Part shown: positions 18,423 to 27,037 of the stretch, in pieces
Position numbering within the stretch: the first letter of the stretch is position 1
Layout of the letters: every line of letters begins with the position of its first letter
From: Pseudonocardia cypriaca
GTDB lineage: Bacteria > Actinomycetota > Actinomycetes > Mycobacteriales > Pseudonocardiaceae
Direction: 5' to 3'
Length of the DNA: 64,000 nt
NCBI RefSeq assembly: GCF_006717045.1
Contig: NZ_VFPH01000001.1
Coordinates: 1,736,001-1,800,000, forward strand
Position numbers and translations under genes: made by a program
The notes under the pieces: generated by a model
Databases searched by the model: none
What the model saw: only the letters and a program-made list of their open reading frames with translations
Told to the model about the DNA's origin: nothing

Positions 18423-18962
18423 ATGACGGATGCGGGCGGGGACGCGACGAGCTCCTGGCTCATCGAGAACCAGGATCGGCAGCGGGAGCTGTACGGGGCG
18501 CCGCTCGGTGAGCGGGTCCGCCGCCTGACGGGCGCGCTCGGCATCTCCCAGGCCCGGCTGGCGCGCACGCTGGGGATGAGCCCGGCGATGCTCAGCCAGC
18601 TGGTGAGCGCGCGGCGGGTCAAGATCGGCGACCCCGCGGTGCTCGCGCGGATGCTGATGCTCGACCAGCGTTGCCAGGGGCTGCGCACCCCGGCCGACCG
18701 GCACACCGTCGACGCGCTGCTCGCCGAGATCGCCGAGGCCCGCTGGCACTGGAACGGGCAGCGGCCGGGCGGGCCGCGCCGGAACGGGCCGCGCACGATC
18801 GGCCACCGGGTGCAACGGCCCGTCTCCGACGGCACCGCGGCCGCCGTGCTGCGCGGCGTGTCCGAGCCGGCTCGCCTGGCCGCGGCGGCGGCCGCGCTCG
18901 GCCCGACGTTCCCGGAACTCGCCGAGGTACTGCGCCAGGCGGCGAGTCGCCCAGGGGCGTGA
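18423..18962 (+). CDS. Helix-turn-helix DNA-binding protein
   Basis: About 179 residues with one lambda-repressor-like HTH near the N-terminus (GERVRRLTGALGISQARLAR, TLGMSPAMLSQLVSARRVKI). The rest is Ala/Arg-rich without a recognisable ligand domain; the segment around RPGGPRRNGPR is basic. ATG 18423 is preferred over an upstream in-frame start because MTDAGGDATSS begins just before conserved-looking sequence. It lies between ribF and rpsO in the same direction. Targets are unknown. Confidence 0.8.
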   Translation: MTDAGGDATSSWLIENQDRQRELYGAPLGERVRRLTGALGISQARLARTLGMSPAMLSQLVSARRVKIGDPAVLARMLMLDQRCQGLRTPADRHTVDALLAEIAEARWHWNGQRPGGPRRNGPRTIGHRVQRPVSDGTAAAVLRGVSEPARLAAAAAALGPTFPELAEVLRQAASRPGA

Positions 18963-19093
18963 CACGTCGCATGCATCGTTGCTGGTAACGTGGCGTACCG
19001 GGTCCGGCTGCAGTCCGTGGCGGCCGCGTACCGTCTTCCGCTCCCCCATGGGGATGCGGGCATCACGGCACATCTCGAACGGAAGAGGACATC

Positions 19094-19363
19094 GTGGCAC
19101 TCGACGCCGCACAGAAGAAGGAAATCCTGGACACCTACGGGGTCCACGAGGGCGACACCGGTTCGCCCGAGGCGCAGGTCGCCCTGCTCACGAAGCGGAT
19201 CAGCGACCTCACCGAGCACCTCAAGCAGCACAAGCACGACCACCACTCCCGCCGCGGCCTGCTGCTGCTGGTCGGCCGTCGCCGCCGCCTGCTGAAGTAC
19301 CTCGCCTCGGTCGACGTCGCGCGCTACCGATCGCTGATCGAGCGTCTCGGCCTCCGCCGCTGA
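19094..19363 (+). CDS. rpsO: 30S ribosomal protein S15
   Basis: Binds 16S rRNA early in assembly of the small subunit platform. 89 residues, standard. It shows MALDAAQKKEIL, GDTGSPEAQVALLTKRI, HLKQHKHDHHSRRGLL and LLVGRRRRLLKYL. The GTG start has GGAAGAGG upstream. A strong hairpin follows the stop, then pnp, the classic rpsO-pnp arrangement. Confidence 0.98.
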   Translation: MALDAAQKKEILDTYGVHEGDTGSPEAQVALLTKRISDLTEHLKQHKHDHHSRRGLLLLVGRRRRLLKYLASVDVARYRSLIERLGLRR

Positions 19364-19370
19364 CCCACCG

Positions 19371-19402
19371 CCGGCCCGGACCTGCTCCTCGGTCCGGGCC
19401 GG
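19371..19402 (+). terminator. Strong hairpin after rpsO
   Basis: A perfect 12-bp stem (CCGGCCCGGACC / GGTCCGGGCCGG) around TGCTCCTC starts 7 bases after the rpsO stop. There is no U-tract. It probably ends most rpsO transcripts, with some read-through into pnp. Confidence 0.75.
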
Positions 19403-19482
19403 TACCGCATCACCCCCAACTCAACAGCAGTTCTTGACACCACGCCTCGCCGCAGACGATCCGCCGGTCCTCGGTAGTGGCT

Positions 19483-19516
19483 CCCGGGACACCGGTCCCG
19501 GGCGCTTCGATCGAAG
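19483..19516 (+). promoter_or_regulatory. Structured pnp leader
   Basis: Between rpsO and pnp there is a perfect 8-bp hairpin (CCCGGGAC / GTCCCGGG, loop ACCG, 19483-19502) followed by the 12-base dyad CTTCGATCGAAG (19505-19516). In E. coli a leader stem cut by RNase III mediates pnp autocontrol; an equivalent role here is an inference. Confidence 0.4.
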
Positions 19517-19572
19517 ACCGGCCAGGCCGAGGATCAGCCGGTGCGGCGTGGGGTCCCGACAAGAAGGACCTC

Positions 19573-21849
19573 ATGACCGACCCTCTTGAGGACGTGCACG
19601 AGACCAGTGCCGTCATCGACAACGGGAGCTTCGGCACCCGCACGATCCGGTTCGAGACCGGGCGCCTCGCGCGCCAGGCCGCCGGGTCCGTCGTCGCCTA
19701 CCTCGACGACGAGACGATGCTGCTGTCCGCCACCACGGCGTCCAAGCAGCCCAAGGAGCACTTCGACTTCTTCCCGCTCACGGTGGACGTCGAGGAGCGC
19801 ATGTACGCCGTCGGGCGCATCCCCGGCTCGTTCTTCCGCCGTGAAGGTCGCCCGGGCACCGACGCGATCCTCACCTGCCGCCTGATCGACCGGCCGCTGC
19901 GCCCGTCGTTCGTCGACGGCCTGCGCAACGAGATCCAGATCGTCGTCACGGTCATGTCCCTCGACCCGCAGGACCCCTACGACGCACTGGCCATCAACGC
20001 CGCGTCGGCGTCCACCCAGCTCGCGGGCCTGCCGTTCAGCGGGCCGATCGGTGGCGTGCGCGTCGCGCTGATCGACGGCCAGTGGATCGCGTTCCCGCAG
20101 CACGAGGACCTCGACCGCGCCGTGTTCGACATGGTCGTCGCGGGCCGGGTCGTCGGGGACGACGTCGCGATCATGATGGTGGAGGCCGAGGCCACCACCT
20201 CCACGATCGAGCTCGTCGCCGGCGGTGCCCAGGCCCCCACCGAGGACGTCGTCGCGGCCGGGCTGGAGGCGGCGAAGCCGTTCATCCGCTCCCTGTGCGC
20301 TGCCCAGCAGCAGCTGGCCGACGTCGCGGCCAAGCCCACGGGCAACTTCCCGACCTTCCCCGCGTACCAGCCGGACGTGTTCGAGGCCGTCGAGGCGGCC
20401 GCGAGCGACGACCTGGCCGCCGCGCTCACGATCGGCGGCAAGCAGGAGCGGGAGGCCAAGCTCGACGAGATCAAGCTCTCGGTGCTCTCCTCGCTCGGCG
20501 AGAAGTTCGAGGGCCGCGAGAAGGAGCTGGGCGCCGCGTTCCGGTCGCTCAACAAGAAGCTGGTGCGCCAGCGCATCCTGCGCGACCAGGTCCGCATCGA
20601 CGGGCGCGGCATCACCGACATCCGGCCGCTGTCGGCCGAGGTCGAGGTGGTCCCGCGGGCCCACGGCTCGGCGCTGTTCGAGCGCGGCGAGACCCAGATC
20701 ATGGGTGTCACCACGCTGAACATGCTGCGCATGGAGCAGCAGATCGACTCGCTGGGTCCGGAGACCCACAAGCGGTACCTGCACCACTACAACTTCCCGC
20801 CGTACTCCACCGGTGAGACCGGCCGCGTGGGCTCGCCGAAGCGCCGCGAGATCGGCCACGGCGCGCTCGCCGAGCGGGCGCTGCTGCCGGTGCTGCCCAC
20901 GCGCGAGGAGTTCCCGTACGCGATCCGGCAGGTGTCGGAGGCGCTGGGCTCCAACGGCTCCACGTCGATGGGCTCGGTCTGCGCGTCCACGATGTCGCTG
21001 CTCAACGCCGGTGTGCCGCTCAAGGCTCCGGTGGCGGGCATCGCGATGGGCCTGGTGTCCGACGAGGTCGACGGGCAGACCCGCTACGTGGCGCTCACCG
21101 ACATCCTCGGTGCCGAGGACGCCTTCGGCGACATGGACTTCAAGGTCGCCGGCACGTCCGAGTTCGTCACGGCCCTGCAGCTGGACACCAAGCTCGACGG
21201 CATCCCGTCCGAGGTGCTCGGCGCCGCGCTCTCGCAGGCCAAGGACGCCCGCCTGACGATCCTCGAGGTCATCGGCGAGGCGATCGACCGGCCCGACGAG
21301 ATGAGCCAGTTCGCGCCGCGCGTCACGGCGATCAAGGTGCCGGTCGACAAGATCGGCGAGGTCATCGGCCCGAAGGGCAAGATGATCAACTCGATCACCG
21401 AGCAGACCGGTGCCGACATCTCCATCGAGGACGACGGCACGATCTACGTCGGTGCGGCCGACGGCCCGTCGGCCGAGGCGGCGATCGGACTGATCAACGC
21501 GATCGCCAACCCGCAGCTGCCCAAGATCGGCGAGCGGTTCCTCGGCACGGTCGTCAAGACCGCGGCCTTCGGCGCCTTCGTCTCGCTCGTGCCCGGCAAG
21601 GACGGTCTCGTCCACATCTCGAAGCTGGGGCAGGGCAAGCGGGTCGGCAAGGTGGAGGACGTCGTCAAGGTCGGCGACAAGATCCGCGTCGAGGTCACCG
21701 ACATCGACAACCGGGGCAAGATCAGCCTGGTCCCGGTGGCCGATGAGTCGGGCAACGGCAACGGCAACGGCACCACGCCCGCCGAGGCGCCCGCGGAAGC
21801 GGCGGCCGAGAACAACAACGACGAGGCCGAGGCGGTCTCACCCAGTTGA
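19573..21849 (+). CDS. pnp: Polyribonucleotide nucleotidyltransferase (PNPase)
   Basis: Phosphorolytic 3'-5' exoribonuclease of the RNA decay machinery. About 758 residues: two RNase PH-like cores (first from ETGRLARQAAGSVVAYLDDE; second from IRPLSAEVEVVPRAHGSALF), a KH domain (IGEVIGPKGKMINSI) and an S1 domain (GAFVSLVPGKDGLVHISKL) ending in a disordered Asn/Gly/Ala/Glu tail. ATG 19573 is chosen; an upstream open frame lacks homology. Its stop overlaps the start of the M16 peptidase gene. Confidence 0.98.
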   Translation: MTDPLEDVHETSAVIDNGSFGTRTIRFETGRLARQAAGSVVAYLDDETMLLSATTASKQPKEHFDFFPLTVDVEERMYAVGRIPGSFFRREGRPGTDAILTCRLIDRPLRPSFVDGLRNEIQIVVTVMSLDPQDPYDALAINAASASTQLAGLPFSGPIGGVRVALIDGQWIAFPQHEDLDRAVFDMVVAGRVVGDDVAIMMVEAEATTSTIELVAGGAQAPTEDVVAAGLEAAKPFIRSLCAAQQQLADVAAKPTGNFPTFPAYQPDVFEAVEAAASDDLAAALTIGGKQEREAKLDEIKLSVLSSLGEKFEGREKELGAAFRSLNKKLVRQRILRDQVRIDGRGITDIRPLSAEVEVVPRAHGSALFERGETQIMGVTTLNMLRMEQQIDSLGPETHKRYLHHYNFPPYSTGETGRVGSPKRREIGHGALAERALLPVLPTREEFPYAIRQVSEALGSNGSTSMGSVCASTMSLLNAGVPLKAPVAGIAMGLVSDEVDGQTRYVALTDILGAEDAFGDMDFKVAGTSEFVTALQLDTKLDGIPSEVLGAALSQAKDARLTILEVIGEAIDRPDEMSQFAPRVTAIKVPVDKIGEVIGPKGKMINSITEQTGADISIEDDGTIYVGAADGPSAEAAIGLINAIANPQLPKIGERFLGTVVKTAAFGAFVSLVPGKDGLVHISKLGQGKRVGKVEDVVKVGDKIRVEVTDIDNRGKISLVPVADESGNGNGNGTTPAEAPAEAAAENNNDEAEAVSPS

Positions 21850-23180
21850 CAGGCGTGTTGATGCCGGGGGCGGGGGCTGCTGCCTCCGCCCCCGGCGGCG
21901 TCCTGCGCACCGAGCTGCCCGGCGGGTTGCGCGTCGTCACCGAGACGGTGCCGGGCGTGCGGTCGGTGTCGCTCGGGATCTGGATCGCCATCGGCTCCCG
22001 TGACGAGTCGCCGCTGCAGGCAGGCGCCGCGCACTACCTCGAGCACCTGCTGTTCAAGGGCACCCGGCGGCGCACCGCGGTGGAGATCGCCGAGCAGTTC
22101 GACGCCGTCGGCGGTGACCTCAACGCGTTCACCGCCAAGGAGCACACCTGCTACTACGCGCACGTGCTCGACACGGACCTGCCGCTCGCGGTCGATGTGC
22201 TCGCCGACGTGGTCACCGACGCCACGCTGGCGCCGCCGGACGTCGAGATCGAGCGCGGGGTCGTGCTCGAGGAGATCGCGATGCGCGACGACGACCCCGA
22301 GGACCTGCTCGGCGAGTTGTTCGACGAGGCGCTGTTCGGCGACCACCCGCTCGGGCGGCCGGTGATCGGTTCCGAGGAGTCGATCCGGCGGATGAGCCGG
22401 GAGACCCTCCACGACTTCTGGCGCGGCGAGTACACCACCCCGCGGATGGTGGTGGCCGCGGCCGGCAACCTGACGCACGGCGAGGTCGTCGAGCTGGTGT
22501 CGAGCGCGCTGGCCGCCGCGGCCGCGCGGGCGGGCGGCGCCGTTCCGGTTGCCCCGCGCCACCCGGCGCCAGCGCAGCTGGCGGCCGGGCCCCGGCTCGT
22601 CGTGCGCCCCGACGACACCGAGCAGGCGCACCTGATGCTCGGCGTGCCCGGCCTCCCGCGGCACGACCCGCGGCGCACCGCTCTCAGCGTGCTCAACACC
22701 GCACTGGGCGGTGGGCCGAGCTCGCGGCTCTTCCAGCAGGTCCGGGAGCAGCGCGGCCTGGCGTACTCGGTCTACTCGGCGCTGTCCGCCTACGCCGACG
22801 CCGGCAGCTTCTCGGTGTACGCCGGGTGCGCGCCCGAGCGGCTCGACGAGGTCGTCACGGTCGTGCGCGCCGTCCTCGCCGAGGTGGCCGCCGACGGCCT
22901 CACCCCCGCGGAGCTCACCCGCGCCCAGGGCAACCTGCGCGGCGGCCTCGTGCTGGGGCTGGAGGACACCCCGTCGCGGATGAACCGGATCGGGCGCTCC
23001 GAGCTCGACCACGGCCGCCAGCGCACGATCGCCGAGAGCCTCGACCGCATCGCCGCGGTCACCGTCGACCAGGTGAAGGCGCTCGCCGCCGAACTCCTGA
23101 CGGAGCCTCTCACGGCCGCGGTGGTCGGCCCCTACGACGACGAGCGCGACCTCCCCTACTCCCTCCGGGCGCTGGCGTAG
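21846..23180 (+). CDS. M16 family zinc peptidase
   Basis: 444 residues with the inverted zinc motif HYLEHLLF (HxxEH) and the downstream Glu block ERGVVLEEIAMRDDDPED. It corresponds to PepR/Rv2782c-type processing peptidases, which sit directly after pnp in Actinobacteria. The C-terminal half is the usual catalytically silent M16 domain (GGGPSSRLFQQVREQRGLAYS). The start is uncertain: TTG 21846 overlaps the pnp stop as TTGA, while GTG 21855 and ATG 21861 are close alternatives. It is probably cotranscribed with pnp. Confidence 0.92.
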   Translation: MTGVLMPGAGAAASAPGGVLRTELPGGLRVVTETVPGVRSVSLGIWIAIGSRDESPLQAGAAHYLEHLLFKGTRRRTAVEIAEQFDAVGGDLNAFTAKEHTCYYAHVLDTDLPLAVDVLADVVTDATLAPPDVEIERGVVLEEIAMRDDDPEDLLGELFDEALFGDHPLGRPVIGSEESIRRMSRETLHDFWRGEYTTPRMVVAAAGNLTHGEVVELVSSALAAAAARAGGAVPVAPRHPAPAQLAAGPRLVVRPDDTEQAHLMLGVPGLPRHDPRRTALSVLNTALGGGPSSRLFQQVREQRGLAYSVYSALSAYADAGSFSVYAGCAPERLDEVVTVVRAVLAEVAADGLTPAELTRAQGNLRGGLVLGLEDTPSRMNRIGRSELDHGRQRTIAESLDRIAAVTVDQVKALAAELLTEPLTAAVVGPYDDERDLPYSLRALA

Positions 23181-23237
23181 CCGGTCTCGCCGCCGGAGTG
23201 GTTGGTCGGTCGTCGGCTCGCCCGGCCGTCGCAGTGT

Positions 23238-24026
23238 TCACACAACGGGCAGGATGCCGCCGTCCACCCGGTACTGCGCGCCGGTCAGCCAGCGGGCGCG
23301 GTCCGAGGCGAGGAACACGATGAGTTCGGCCGCATCCTCGGGTGAGCCGGGCCGGGCCATCGGGACGTTGAGGCTGGTGGCCAGGTCCCGCTGAGCCTGC
23401 TCGAGGCTGACGCCGCGGCTTTCGGCGATCTCGCGGTGGTGGGCGATCGCCCCCGGCGTGGGGATGAAGCCGGGTAGCACGTTCACCACCCGCACGCCGC
23501 TCGGGCCGAGTTCGGCGGCCAGGGCACGGCTGTAGGTGTTGAGCGCGGCTTTCGCCGCCGCGTAGGTGACCTGACCCGGCTGCGGCAACCGGCTCGCGAT
23601 CGACGAGACGTGGACGACAACGCCGTGCCCGCGTTCGACCATCCCGGGCACGAGGTGCCGATCGAGCCGGACCGCGCCAAGCAGGTTGAGCGCCAGGTCG
23701 GTCTCCCAGGTCTCGTCGCTGCGGAGCAGGGTGTCCGCCGGCGGAGAGGCGCTGCCGGCGTTGTCGACCAGGACGTCGACGCCGCCCGCGGCGTCGAGCA
23801 CCCGGCGGGCCAGGTCCGCGGCCCCTTCGGCGGTGGCGAGATCGGCCGCGAAGAACGTCGCGGGCAGTTCACCCGGCTCCGGTGCCGTGCGGGCGGAGGC
23901 CAGGACGGTGGCGCCGGCGGCTGCGAAGCGCCGGACGATCGCCGCTCCCAGTCCCCGGCTGCCGCCCGTCACGAGTACCCGGCGGCCGGACAACCCCTCG
24001 TGGACGACGTCTTGATCGGGCTCCAT
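23238..24026 (-). CDS. SDR family NAD(P)-dependent oxidoreductase
   Basis: 262 residues of a classical short-chain dehydrogenase: Rossmann motif VTGGSRGLGAA, LVDNAGSA (NAG motif), catalytic Ser in HVSSIASRLP and the YxxxK motif in TYAAAKAALN. The terminal region WLTGAQYRVDGGILP is typical of the family. The substrate is unknown. It is divergent from a TetR gene, and the 60-base gap holds a perfect inverted repeat, so it is likely the TetR protein's target. Confidence 0.93.
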   Translation of the reverse strand: MEPDQDVVHEGLSGRRVLVTGGSRGLGAAIVRRFAAAGATVLASARTAPEPGELPATFFAADLATAEGAADLARRVLDAAGGVDVLVDNAGSASPPADTLLRSDETWETDLALNLLGAVRLDRHLVPGMVERGHGVVVHVSSIASRLPQPGQVTYAAAKAALNTYSRALAAELGPSGVRVVNVLPGFIPTPGAIAHHREIAESRGVSLEQAQRDLATSLNVPMARPGSPEDAAELIVFLASDRARWLTGAQYRVDGGILPVV

Positions 24027-24043
24027 GCCGCCGAAGGTACCTT

Positions 24044-24057
24044 ACTTACGTGTAAGT
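24044..24057. promoter_or_regulatory. Likely TetR operator
   Basis: The perfect inverted repeat ACTTAC-GT-GTAAGT lies in the gap between the divergent SDR and TetR genes. It is AT-rich against a GC-rich background, and its position fits autoregulation plus SDR repression. Confidence 0.6.
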
Positions 24058-24085
24058 CAGTTAGTCGGATGGGATGCTGCCCGGC

Positions 24086-24649
24086 ATGAGCGAACGCGCG
24101 GACGGCCGGCGCACCGACACCCGCGAGCGCATCCGCGCCACCGCTCTGGAGATGTTCACGACGCAGGGGTACGAGCGAACCACGCTGGCCGAGGTCGCGG
24201 AGCGGCTCGCCATCACCCGCCCGGCGCTCTACCACCACTTCCGCAGCAAGGAAGACGTGCTGACGAGCTCGTACAACCGGGTTCTGCCCGAGCTCGCCGA
24301 GCTCACGGAGTCCCTGCAGCCGGCGCCGGCCCCCTGGCACCGGCGACGCGACGCCCTGGACCGGTTCGCCGCGCTCATCGGGGGCGAGCACGGCGCGTTG
24401 CTCGTGTGCGCCCGGGTGAACGAGCACGCGCTCGCCGGCCTCCCGGCGGCGGCCGAGCTGCTCCACCACCTCGACGCCCTGGCGCGATCACTCGGCCCGG
24501 GCGACGACATCGACGGCCGCATCCGCGGCCGGCTCGCCCTGAGCACCCTGGTGATGGCCGAATCGCGCGGCGCGCAGCTCGGCGGAACAGCGGAGCAACG
24601 GGCTGCTGCGGCGCTCGCGCTGGCCCGTGAACTGCTGAACCGGCAGTAG
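24086..24649 (+). CDS. TetR family transcription regulator
   Basis: 187 residues. The N-terminal HTH is TRERIRATALEMFTTQGYER then TTLAEVAERLAITRPALYHH, ending in FRSKEDVL. The C-terminal half is a helical ligand domain. ATG 24086 (MSERADGRRTDT) is preferred; ATG 24074 is an alternative. The divergent SDR gene and the intervening operator suggest control of that oxidoreductase by a small hydrophobic ligand (inference). Confidence 0.92.
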   Translation: MSERADGRRTDTRERIRATALEMFTTQGYERTTLAEVAERLAITRPALYHHFRSKEDVLTSSYNRVLPELAELTESLQPAPAPWHRRRDALDRFAALIGGEHGALLVCARVNEHALAGLPAAAELLHHLDALARSLGPGDDIDGRIRGRLALSTLVMAESRGAQLGGTAEQRAAAALALARELLNRQ

Positions 24650-24716
24650 CGCGTCCTGCATCACGAACCCGGTCCGCATGCGAGCCGTTCCTGCCGAGGC
24701 GCTCGGCCGGCACCAT

Positions 24717-24736
24717 CCGTTCCCGGCCGGGAACGG
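24717..24736. terminator. 20-bp palindrome between convergent genes
   Basis: Perfect self-complementary sequence CCGTTCCCGG / CCGGGAACGG in the 129-base gap between the ends of the TetR and ECF42 genes. It is probably one half of a bidirectional terminator. Confidence 0.5.
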
Positions 24737-24754
24737 CGCGCCAACGCAAGAGTG

Positions 24755-24768
24755 CGTTCCGCGGAACG
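24755..24768 (-). terminator. CGTTCCGCGGAACG palindrome after the ECF42 gene
   Basis: The third copy of the 14-base palindrome, 10 bases after the stop of the sigma factor gene. See 7590 and 9091. Confidence 0.5.
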
Positions 24769-24778
24769 TACCGAAGGA

Positions 24779-25984
24779 TCAGCGCGCCGAAGCGCCTCCC
24801 GGCATCAGCCGCGCCCGGCGCGTCTCGAGGAAGGTCCGCTCCGTGTCGTTCGTGGCCAGGACGATCGCCTCGTCGTAGGCCGCGACCGCATCCGAGGTGC
24901 GGCCGAGGCGGCTGAGCAGGTCGGCGCGGGTGGCGGGCAGCAGGTGGTAGCCCGGCAGGTCCAGCTCGTCGACGATGGCCAGCGCGGGTGCCGGTCCGTG
25001 CACCTCGGCGACGGCGACGGCGCGGTTGAGCGCCACGATCGGGGTCGGGGCGTGCTGCAGGAGCTGGTCGTAGAGCGCCAGCACCTGCGCCCAGTCGGTG
25101 GCCGATCCGTCCGTGTGCACGGCGTTGATCGCGGCCTGCAACTGGTAGGGCCCTGGCCGGCCACGGCGCAGGCACCGCCGCACCAGCTCGTGGCCCTCCG
25201 CGATCAGCTCCCGGTCCCACAGCGACCGGTCCTGCTCCGCGAGCACCACCAGCTCACCCGCAGGTCCCACCCTGGCCGGCCGGCGGGCCTCGACGAGCAG
25301 GAGCAGCGCCAGCAGTCCGAGCACCTCCGGCTCGTCGGGCATCAGCCCGGCGAGCGCCCTGGCCAGGCGGACTGCCTCCAGGCACAGGTCCGTCCGCAGC
25401 AGCTGCCCGGACGTCGACGTGTAGCCCTCGTTGAAGACCAGGTAGAGCACGGTGAGCACCGTTGACAGCCGATCGGGGAGCTCGGCGGCGTCTGGCACCC
25501 GGTAGGGGATGCCGGCGTCGCGGATCTTCTTCTTCGCGCGGACGATCCGCTGGGAGACGGTCGCCTCCGGCACCAGGTAGGCCCGCGCGATCTCCGCCAC
25601 CTCCAGACCCCCGAGCAGGCGCAGGGTGAGCGCGGTCTGCGCGAGCGGCGACAGCGCCGGGTGGCAGCAGGTGAAGATCATGCGGAGCTGGTCGTCGCGC
25701 ACCGGTCCCACCTCCTCCGGCTCGTCGGGCCGGTGCAGCAGCAGCGCCTCCGCGTGGCGGGCCTCCCGCGTCGACTCGCGGCGCAGGCGGTCGATCGCCC
25801 GGTTGCGGGCGGTGGTGACGATCCACGCACCGGGGTTGGGCGGCAGCGCCCCGTCCCACTTCCGGACGGCCACCGCGAACGCGTCCTGGACGGCGTCCTC
25901 GGCGAGCCCGATGTCACCGAGGATGCGCGTCAGCGTGGCCACGCACCGGCCGTACTCCGCCCGGTAGACGCCGTTCAGATCCAT
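24779..25984 (-). CDS. ECF42-type sigma factor with long C-terminal extension
   Basis: 401 residues. The sigma core has region 2 (YRAEYGRCVATLTRILGDIGLAEDAVQDAFAVA ... PGAWIVTTARNRAIDRLRR) and region 4 (LRLLGGLEVAEIARAYLVPE, TVSQRIVRAKKKI). A DUF6596/TPR-like extension of about 200 residues follows (VLYLVFNEGYTSTSG ... HELVRRCLRRGRPGPYQLQAAINAVH). This architecture with an adjacent DGPF protein defines the ECF42 family; the extension substitutes for an anti-sigma factor. ATG 25984 begins 13 bases after the DGPF gene ends, so the two form an operon. Confidence 0.93.
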   Translation of the reverse strand: MDLNGVYRAEYGRCVATLTRILGDIGLAEDAVQDAFAVAVRKWDGALPPNPGAWIVTTARNRAIDRLRRESTREARHAEALLLHRPDEPEEVGPVRDDQLRMIFTCCHPALSPLAQTALTLRLLGGLEVAEIARAYLVPEATVSQRIVRAKKKIRDAGIPYRVPDAAELPDRLSTVLTVLYLVFNEGYTSTSGQLLRTDLCLEAVRLARALAGLMPDEPEVLGLLALLLLVEARRPARVGPAGELVVLAEQDRSLWDRELIAEGHELVRRCLRRGRPGPYQLQAAINAVHTDGSATDWAQVLALYDQLLQHAPTPIVALNRAVAVAEVHGPAPALAIVDELDLPGYHLLPATRADLLSRLGRTSDAVAAYDEAIVLATNDTERTFLETRRARLMPGGASAR

Positions 25985-25997
25985 CAGCGCAGGTCCA

Positions 25998-26357
25998 TCA
26001 GCGTCGGCGCGACCCGTCGTCGAACGGGCGCACCTCGACCGGCTGTCCACAGGCCAGCGCGCACTTCTCGGCCCAGGCCAGCGCCTGGTCGAGGTCGTCG
26101 ACCTGGATCACCCAGAACCCGCCGAGCTGCTCCTTCGTCTCGGCGAACGGGCCGTCGGTCATCGTGATCGTGCCGCCCGAAGGACGGACGACCGTGCTGG
26201 CGTCCGAGTGCTGCAGGCCGCCGGCGAACACCCACGCACCGGCGGCCTGCAGCTCGTCGTTGACCCGGCCCGTCCGGGCCATCTGCGCCAGCACCTCCTC
26301 TTCCGGCTCCGGCGGCGCGCTCTCGTCGAGCTGGACGGCGAGCAGGTAGTTCCTCAA
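25998..26357 (-). CDS. DGPF (YCII-related) protein, ECF42 partner
   Basis: 119 residues beginning RNYLLAVQ and containing the eponymous TDGPF motif (ITMTDGPFAETKEQLGGFWVIQVDDLDQALAWAEK). The TTG at 26357 is the likely start because GGAGGGG lies 6 bases upstream, and it fits the family N-terminus. DGPF proteins are encoded beside ECF42 factors and are thought to belong to their regulon; their activity is not established. The gene's upstream border runs into the remnant of a DUF6069 gene. Confidence 0.88.
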   Translation of the reverse strand: MRNYLLAVQLDESAPPEPEEEVLAQMARTGRVNDELQAAGAWVFAGGLQHSDASTVVRPSGGTITMTDGPFAETKEQLGGFWVIQVDDLDQALAWAEKCALACGQPVEVRPFDDGSRRR

Positions 26358-26378
26358 CGCGAACCCCTCCGGAGGATC

Positions 26379-26440
26379 AGGCGGCGGGCGATGGCCGGGA
26401 TCACGATCGCGGTGGCGGCCACGCGCGTCAACAGCGCCGA
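26379..26440 (-). pseudogene. Remnant of a DUF6069 gene (C-terminal piece only)
   Basis: Read on the minus strand, this stretch gives RVAATAIVIPAIARRL, nearly the same as the end of the intact DUF6069 protein at 26573 (LVAAAIVIPAVARRL). No upstream part is recognisable. It lies directly upstream of the DGPF gene and inverted relative to the intact gene, so it is probably what a deletion or local rearrangement left behind. Confidence 0.5.
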
Positions 26441-26572
26441 CGGCGAGCCGGCACCCACTCCGGAAAAATCTTCGAAAGTTGTCCGGGGGACATGTCGAAC
26501 GGTGTCGAGCCCGTTCGTAGCCAGGGTGAGAGACCGGCACGCAGCCGGTCGCACCAAGCACCGGAGGTCACC

Positions 26573-26995
26573 ATGTCCGCCATCGTCACCAACCCCACCG
26601 CCACCGCTTCCGCCGTTCCCTCGGTCGGATCGCTCCTGCGGGACGGGGCCGTCGCCACCGTCGTCGCCGCGGTCGCCACCGCGGCCGTCGCCGCCGCCGG
26701 TTCGGCGGTGGGGATCAGCCTCGACGTCGCGGGTGCGTCGATCCCGGCGTCCGGGTTCGCGACCCTGACCGTCATCTTCTCGGTCATCGGCCTGCTCATC
26801 GCCGTGGGACTGCGCCGGTTCGCCCGGCACCCGCGCACCACCTGGATCCGCACCACGATCGCGTTGACCGTGCTCTCCCTGGTGCCGGACGTGCTCGCCG
26901 ACGCCGCCACCGGCACCAAGGTCCTGCTGATGGTGACCCACCTGGTGGCCGCGGCGATCGTGATCCCCGCGGTCGCCCGCCGGCTGCGCGCCTGA
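26573..26995 (+). CDS. DUF6069 family membrane protein
   Basis: 140 residues with about four membrane helices (roughly 25-47, 60-81, 90-110 and 117-137) and short loops, as in DUF6069. Function is unknown. ATG 26573 has GGAGG at 6-base spacing. It is followed 42 bases on by a DHFR-like gene in the same direction. It lies beside the ECF42/DGPF pair in the opposite orientation and may belong to the same stress response (inference). Confidence 0.8.
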   Translation: MSAIVTNPTATASAVPSVGSLLRDGAVATVVAAVATAAVAAAGSAVGISLDVAGASIPASGFATLTVIFSVIGLLIAVGLRRFARHPRTTWIRTTIALTVLSLVPDVLADAATGTKVLLMVTHLVAAAIVIPAVARRLRA

Positions 26996-27037
26996 CCCGT
27001 CCCCACACCCCGATCCACCGCACTCGAGGAGAGCGCC

